NCBI RefSeq assembly: GCF_014656095.1
Contig: NZ_BNBT01000049.1
Span: 1 to 54,304, forward strand
DNA from: Streptomyces longispororuber
GTDB taxonomy: Bacteria; Actinomycetota; Actinomycetes; Streptomycetales; Streptomycetaceae
DNA length: 54,304 nt
Direction of reading: 5' to 3'
This document shows, piece after piece, positions 50,437 through 54,304 of this stretch. The notes below the pieces were generated by a model. The model saw nothing but the letters and a program-made list of their open reading frames with translations, ran no database searches and was not told where the DNA came from. Made by a program: the position numbers and the translations under genes. Every line of letters begins with the position of its first letter. The first letter of the stretch is position 1.

Positions 50437-51930
50437 TCAGTCCCACGCCCGTCGTTCCCGGCCCCGGGGGTCGTCGACCTGGGTCCACGTGGTGTCGATG
50501 CGCATGGTGGCCCGGCGCCGGGTGTCGTACGGGTCCCAGCCGGGGGCGCCGGTCGCGGCGAACCGGATCCAGGCCCCGTGCATACGGCCGGCGAGGTCCG
50601 CGGGCGGCTCCTCGGGGCCGAGCAGGGCGGCGGGGCCGCGCAGCGCGGGCAGGTGCGCGAGGTCGAAGACGAAGGGCAGCTCGACCGCGTGGGCGGCACC
50701 GAGGTCCCCGCCCAGGGCCGGTGAGCGCCAGGCGAACTCGTAGGCGTAGGTGGCGGACCGCGGGTGGGTGGCATGGGCGTCGGCCAGGGCGCGGGTGCCC
50801 GCGCCGAACAGGGCGTCGCCCATGACGGCCGCACGCAGCTCCGCGAAGGACGCCTCGGGGCGTGACGTCCGGTACGCCTCGACGAGGCGCCTCGGCTCCG
50901 GGTGGGAGCGGGCCGCCACGTCGTCCACGTCCGCGGCCGTCGAGGTGGTGTACGTGCCCACGGGGACCAGGTAGAGGTTCCCCTCCTCGGCGTTGGTCCC
51001 GAGGAGCAGGTCGACGTCGGCGCCCGCGCCCCGCGCGACGGACGCGGCGGGTTGCGTGTCGAGGACGAGGCTGAAGGGGGTCAGTCCGAGCAGCGGGTCG
51101 TGCCGGGTCCGGGTCCGCAGGTCGATGCCGGCGAGCCCGGAGGCGGCCTCGACCAGGCGGTCGTCGGGGATGTCCGCGAAGGCGTCGGCGTGGGCCTTGA
51201 CGCCCAGGGCCGCGGCCGCGGCCGCGGTGACGCGGGCGGCCTGCTCGGGGGTGAACGCGCCAAGGCCGCTGCCGCTCTGCACGACGGCCCGGCGGAAGAG
51301 GCCCGCGGCCCCGGGGGTGGCGAGGACGCCGCCGACGACGGTCGCCCCGGCCGACTGGCCGAAGAGGGTGACGTTGCCCGGGTCGCCACCGAAGGCGGGG
51401 ACGTTCTCCCGCACCCAGCGCAGCGCGGCGACGACGTCGAGCAGGCCGCGGTTGGCGGGGGCGCCGGGCAGGTCGAGGAAACCGGCGATGCCGAGCCGGT
51501 ACTGGACGGTGACGAGGACGACGCCGTCGCGGGCGAAGGCGGAGCCGTCGAGGAGCGCGGACCGTGCCGACCCGGCGACGAATCCGCCGCCGTGGACGAA
51601 CACCATCACGGGCAGGCCACCGCCACCGGCGGCGGGCGCCCACACGTTGACGGTCAGGTAGTCCTCGCCGCGGCTCCAGCCGGGTCCGAAGTAGGGGGAC
51701 AGGTCCACGCTGCCGAGCCCGCGCGCGGACTGCGGGGCGCTGGGCCCCGGCACGGTGGCGTCGCGTACGCCGTCCCACGGCGCGTGCGGCCGCGGCGGTG
51801 CGAACCGCCCGGCGCCCCGTGGCGGGGCGGCGTAGGGGATGTTCAGGAAGGCGGCGGTGCCGCCTCGGCGCAGGCCGCGGACCGCGCCCTGCGCCGTACG
51901 TATGACGACGGGTTCGGGGTGGTGCTGCAC
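50437..51930 (-). CDS. carboxylesterase/lipase (type B)
   Basis: 497 aa. It begins VVIRTAQGAVRGLRRGGTAAFLNIPYAAPP, the type B signature. GEDYLTVNVWAP, the oxyanion loop MVFVHGGGFVAGS, GQSAGATVVGG with the nucleophile Ser, GTNAEEGNL with Glu and GAAHAVELPFVFD with the His complete the triad. No signal peptide is seen. It hydrolyses small esters. It is followed on the same strand, 30 nt upstream, by the MBL hydrolase gene, so the pair may form an operon. Confidence 0.93.
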   Translation of the reverse strand: MQHHPEPVVIRTAQGAVRGLRRGGTAAFLNIPYAAPPRGAGRFAPPRPHAPWDGVRDATVPGPSAPQSARGLGSVDLSPYFGPGWSRGEDYLTVNVWAPAAGGGGLPVMVFVHGGGFVAGSARSALLDGSAFARDGVVLVTVQYRLGIAGFLDLPGAPANRGLLDVVAALRWVRENVPAFGGDPGNVTLFGQSAGATVVGGVLATPGAAGLFRRAVVQSGSGLGAFTPEQAARVTAAAAAALGVKAHADAFADIPDDRLVEAASGLAGIDLRTRTRHDPLLGLTPFSLVLDTQPAASVARGAGADVDLLLGTNAEEGNLYLVPVGTYTTSTAADVDDVAARSHPEPRRLVEAYRTSRPEASFAELRAAVMGDALFGAGTRALADAHATHPRSATYAYEFAWRSPALGGDLGAAHAVELPFVFDLAHLPALRGPAALLGPEEPPADLAGRMHGAWIRFAATGAPGWDPYDTRRRATMRIDTTWTQVDDPRGRERRAWD

Positions 51931-51960
51931 AGGGATGCCTTTCCGTGCCTTTCGTGGAGT

Positions 51961-52944
51961 TCAGGACCGCTCGGCGTACGGGGCGAAGGGGGCCCAGCCC
52001 TTGATGGCGAACCCGCCGCCCGCGCGCGCCACTTCGGCGGCACCGTGGCCGCCGAGGTGCGCGGGGATCACGAGGGCGTTGTGGTCGGCCGCCCAGCCGA
52101 GCACCTTGCGGCGGGTGGCGCGGGCGCCCGCGGGGTCCTCGCAGAAGCAGCTATTGACGTCGGGTTCGAGGATCTGCACCGGGCTGTGCAGCAGGTCGCC
52201 GACGAACACCGCGCGGTCCGTCCCGGAGGTGAGGGTCAGGACGGAGGAGCCGGGGGTGTGCCCGGGGGCCGCGTCCAGGCGCAGGCCGGCGTCGATCCGG
52301 TGGCTGTCCTCCCACAGCAGCGTCCGGCCGGCCCGGTGCACCGGGGCGACGCTGTCCTCGAAGACGTTCTGGTTGCCGCGGCCGAGCAGCGGCTCGTGGC
52401 CGTTCTCGGGGTTCCAGAAGTCGAAGTCGTGCTTCGGCATCAGATAGGTGGCGTTGGGGAACGTGGGCACCCACTGCCGTCCGTCGAGGTAGGTGTTCCA
52501 GCCGACGTGGTCGACGTGGAGATGCGTGTTGATCACGAGGTCCACGTCCTCCGGCCGGACTCCGGCCCGGGCGAGGTTCGCCAGGAAGTCCGTTTCGCGG
52601 TGGCTCCAGACCGGCGCGTACGGGCGCTCCTTGTGGTTGCCGACCCCGGTGTCGACGAGGATGGTCCTGCCCTCGCTGCGCAGCAGCCAGGTCTGGATCG
52701 CGGAGTGCACGATGCCGGTGCCGGGGTCCAGGAAGTGCGGGCTCAGCCAGGAGGCGTCCCACGCCTCCTTCGGGCTGTCCGGGAAGAAGGCGCCGGGCGT
52801 CATGTCGACGGGCCCGAAGTACTCCCATACCCGGGTGATGTCGACGTCGCCGAGCGTGATGTGGTCCATGAGGCGTCCTGTGCTGGGGAGTTGGGGGATG
52901 TCCTGAACCGTACGAGCGGGCTCTGCGGGCCGGGTATCCGTCAT
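51961..52944 (-). CDS. MBL-fold metallo-hydrolase
   Basis: 327 aa from ATG 52944; ATG 52869 (MDHITLGDVDITRVWEY) is a possible start with a family-like opening. The zinc motif NTHLHVDHVGWNTYL (HxHxDH) and further ligands APGHTPGS and FVGDLLHS and IPAHLGGHG are intact, so it is catalytically competent. Family members hydrolyse lactones, esters or phosphoesters. It is transcribed toward the carboxylesterase gene, divergent from a LAL regulator across 172 nt, which may be its controller. Confidence 0.88.
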   Translation of the reverse strand: MTDTRPAEPARTVQDIPQLPSTGRLMDHITLGDVDITRVWEYFGPVDMTPGAFFPDSPKEAWDASWLSPHFLDPGTGIVHSAIQTWLLRSEGRTILVDTGVGNHKERPYAPVWSHRETDFLANLARAGVRPEDVDLVINTHLHVDHVGWNTYLDGRQWVPTFPNATYLMPKHDFDFWNPENGHEPLLGRGNQNVFEDSVAPVHRAGRTLLWEDSHRIDAGLRLDAAPGHTPGSSVLTLTSGTDRAVFVGDLLHSPVQILEPDVNSCFCEDPAGARATRRKVLGWAADHNALVIPAHLGGHGAAEVARAGGGFAIKGWAPFAPYAERS

Positions 52945-53116
52945 GTGACTGCACCCGCGCCCCCGGCCCGGGCCGGGGACGCGGCCGCGCGCGGCCCGGG
53001 CCGTGGGGCGGCCGCACGCGGCAAGGGCGGGGGTACGGCCGCTCGCGGCCCGGGCGCCGCGTGGCAAGGTGGCTCCCGTTCGAAGAGCCGCCCTTCCCGA
53101 AGCCCGTGGAGACCCC

Positions 53117-54304
53117 GTGGACGAGCACGCAGGCGACCTCGGTACGGCCACGGAACCCGGGCCGGAGGCGAGCGAGCCGTTCGTCGGCCGGGATGCCGAG
53201 CTGCGACGGCTCTTGCGTACGGTGGACCCGGCGTCGGCCGACCGGGTGCTGACGCTGGTCGGCGGCGCGGGCACGGGGAAGAGCGCGCTGCTGGACCGTG
53301 TGGCGCGCCGGGCGGAGGCCGGTGGCGCCCGCGTCCTGCGGGCCGAGGGCAGTGCCTCGGAGTCGAGGCTGGCGTTCGCCGCGCTGCACCAGGTGCTGCG
53401 GCCGGTGTCGGCCGAGGTAAACCGGTTGCCGCACAGGCAGCGTGCGGCGCTCCAGGAGGCCTTCGGCGCGGGTCCGCCCGCACCCCGGCACGCGGCGCCG
53501 CCCGACCCCTTGCTGCTCGGGGTCGCCGTGCTGGGCCTGCTGTCGGGCCTGGGCGACCGGGGTCCCGTCCTCGTGGTGGTGGACGACGCGCAGTGGTGCG
53601 ACCGCGCTTCGCTGGACGCACTGGCCTTCGCCGCCCGGCGGCTGGACGGCGAACCGGTCACGATGCTGTTCGCGGTCCGGGACGGCGAGCGCCTGCCGGG
53701 TTTCGACGGTCGTACGCCGACGCTCACCCTGGGACCGCTCGACGAGGCCGCGGCCGACAAGCTCCTCGACCTGCAGCCGCGGAGCCCCAGGGGCCGTGCC
53801 AGGACGCGCATCCTCGACCAGGCGGGCGGCAACCCCTTGGCGCTGGTCGAGCTGACGAGGGCGGTCACCGCCCACGACGCCGTCCCGCTGCCGCCCGCGG
53901 GCCCGCTGCCCCTCACGGACCACCTGGAGCGGATCTTCGCGGACCGGCTGGGCGGCCTGCCCGCCGCCACGACGCACGCCCTGCTGCTCCTGGCCGCCAG
54001 GGACGGCGCCGACTCCGCGGTCGGCGTACGGTCCGGGCTGCCGGACGCCGAGGACGACGTCTGGCTGCCCGCCGAGCGGGCCGGGCTCGTCCGGCGGACC
54101 GGCCGGAACCTCCGGTTCCGGCACCCGCTGGCGCGGTCCGCCGTGTACCACGCCGCGCCCTCCGGCGCCCGGCGCGAGGCCCACCTCGCGCTCGCCGAGC
54201 TGCTGCGGGACGAGCCGGACCGGCGCGCCTGGCACCTGGCCGCCGCCTGTACGGGCCCGGACGCGGCCGTGTCGGCCGAGCTGGAGCGGACCGCGGGCCG
54301 CGCC
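53117..54304 (+). CDS. LAL-type LuxR regulator, 5' part, cut by the window end
   Basis: 396 codons from GTG 53117, open to the last base. FVGRDAELRRLLRTV leads into Walker A LVGGAGTGKSALLDRVA; Walker B is VLVVVDDAQWC; RILDQAGGNPLALVEL is the following signature of large ATP-binding LAL regulators. These proteins are about 850-950 aa with a C-terminal LuxR HTH, which would lie beyond the window. It shares about half of its plan with the frameshifted gene at 18185-21027. Divergent from the MBL hydrolase. Confidence 0.88.
   Translation, partial: MDEHAGDLGTATEPGPEASEPFVGRDAELRRLLRTVDPASADRVLTLVGGAGTGKSALLDRVARRAEAGGARVLRAEGSASESRLAFAALHQVLRPVSAEVNRLPHRQRAALQEAFGAGPPAPRHAAPPDPLLLGVAVLGLLSGLGDRGPVLVVVDDAQWCDRASLDALAFAARRLDGEPVTMLFAVRDGERLPGFDGRTPTLTLGPLDEAAADKLLDLQPRSPRGRARTRILDQAGGNPLALVELTRAVTAHDAVPLPPAGPLPLTDHLERIFADRLGGLPAATTHALLLLAARDGADSAVGVRSGLPDAEDDVWLPAERAGLVRRTGRNLRFRHPLARSAVYHAAPSGARREAHLALAELLRDEPDRRAWHLAAACTGPDAAVSAELERTAGRA

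Overview
The window reads as chromosomal DNA of a Streptomyces or close relative. G+C is very high with strong GC3 bias, GTG starts are common, secreted hydrolases are many, and regulators are typical of the genus: LAL-type LuxR, GlxA/AraC, PucR, PadR and TetR. No rRNA, tRNA, CRISPR array, intact IS or biosynthetic core gene was seen.

Region 1 (1-9 kb) holds three GlxA/AraC regulators of one family around a secreted trypsin-like protease, a FabF-type ketosynthase divergent from a TetR gene with twin operators between them, a saccharopine-dehydrogenase-like reductase and an MHS-family MFS permease. Region 2 (9-22 kb) is dense in esterases: a secreted tannase/feruloyl esterase, a PucR/GAF activator and 3-hydroxyacyl-CoA dehydrogenase, a secreted lipase with an altered nucleophile elbow, a two-subunit CoA transferase, a secreted alpha/beta hydrolase, a frameshifted LAL regulator and a cutinase matching the PET-hydrolase type. 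Together this suggests use of plant or polymer esters, with acyl and keto acids passing to CoA metabolism; that link is inference. Two phased tandem-repeat arrays lie at 14.3-14.6 kb.

Region 3 (22-34.4 kb) mixes intact small genes with debris. Intact are a PD40 propeller protein, an APH-like kinase, a secreted papain-like protease with a membrane-anchored partner, an ABM-rhodanese fusion, a TetR plus alpha/beta hydrolase, and a TetR plus methyltransferase with paired palindromic operators. Broken are a peptidase fragment, the C-terminal half of a terpene synthase, the C-terminus of an MGT-type glycosyltransferase and the N-terminus of an IS5-type transposase. G+C falls locally near 33.7-34.4 kb, which points to past insertion and deletion.

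Region 4 (34.4-54.3 kb) is orderly: a dhaKLM dihydroxyacetone kinase operon, an FN3 lipoprotein, PadR/SnoaL-like and ALDH/TetR pairs, a LysR regulator, an isomerase/oxidoreductase pair, PadR with 2,4-dienoyl-CoA reductase, an alkyltransferase/2OG-oxygenase pair likely for DNA alkylation repair, a carboxylesterase, an MBL hydrolase, and a LAL regulator cut by the window end. Coordinates were read by eye; starts were chosen from ribosome binding sites and family N-termini.
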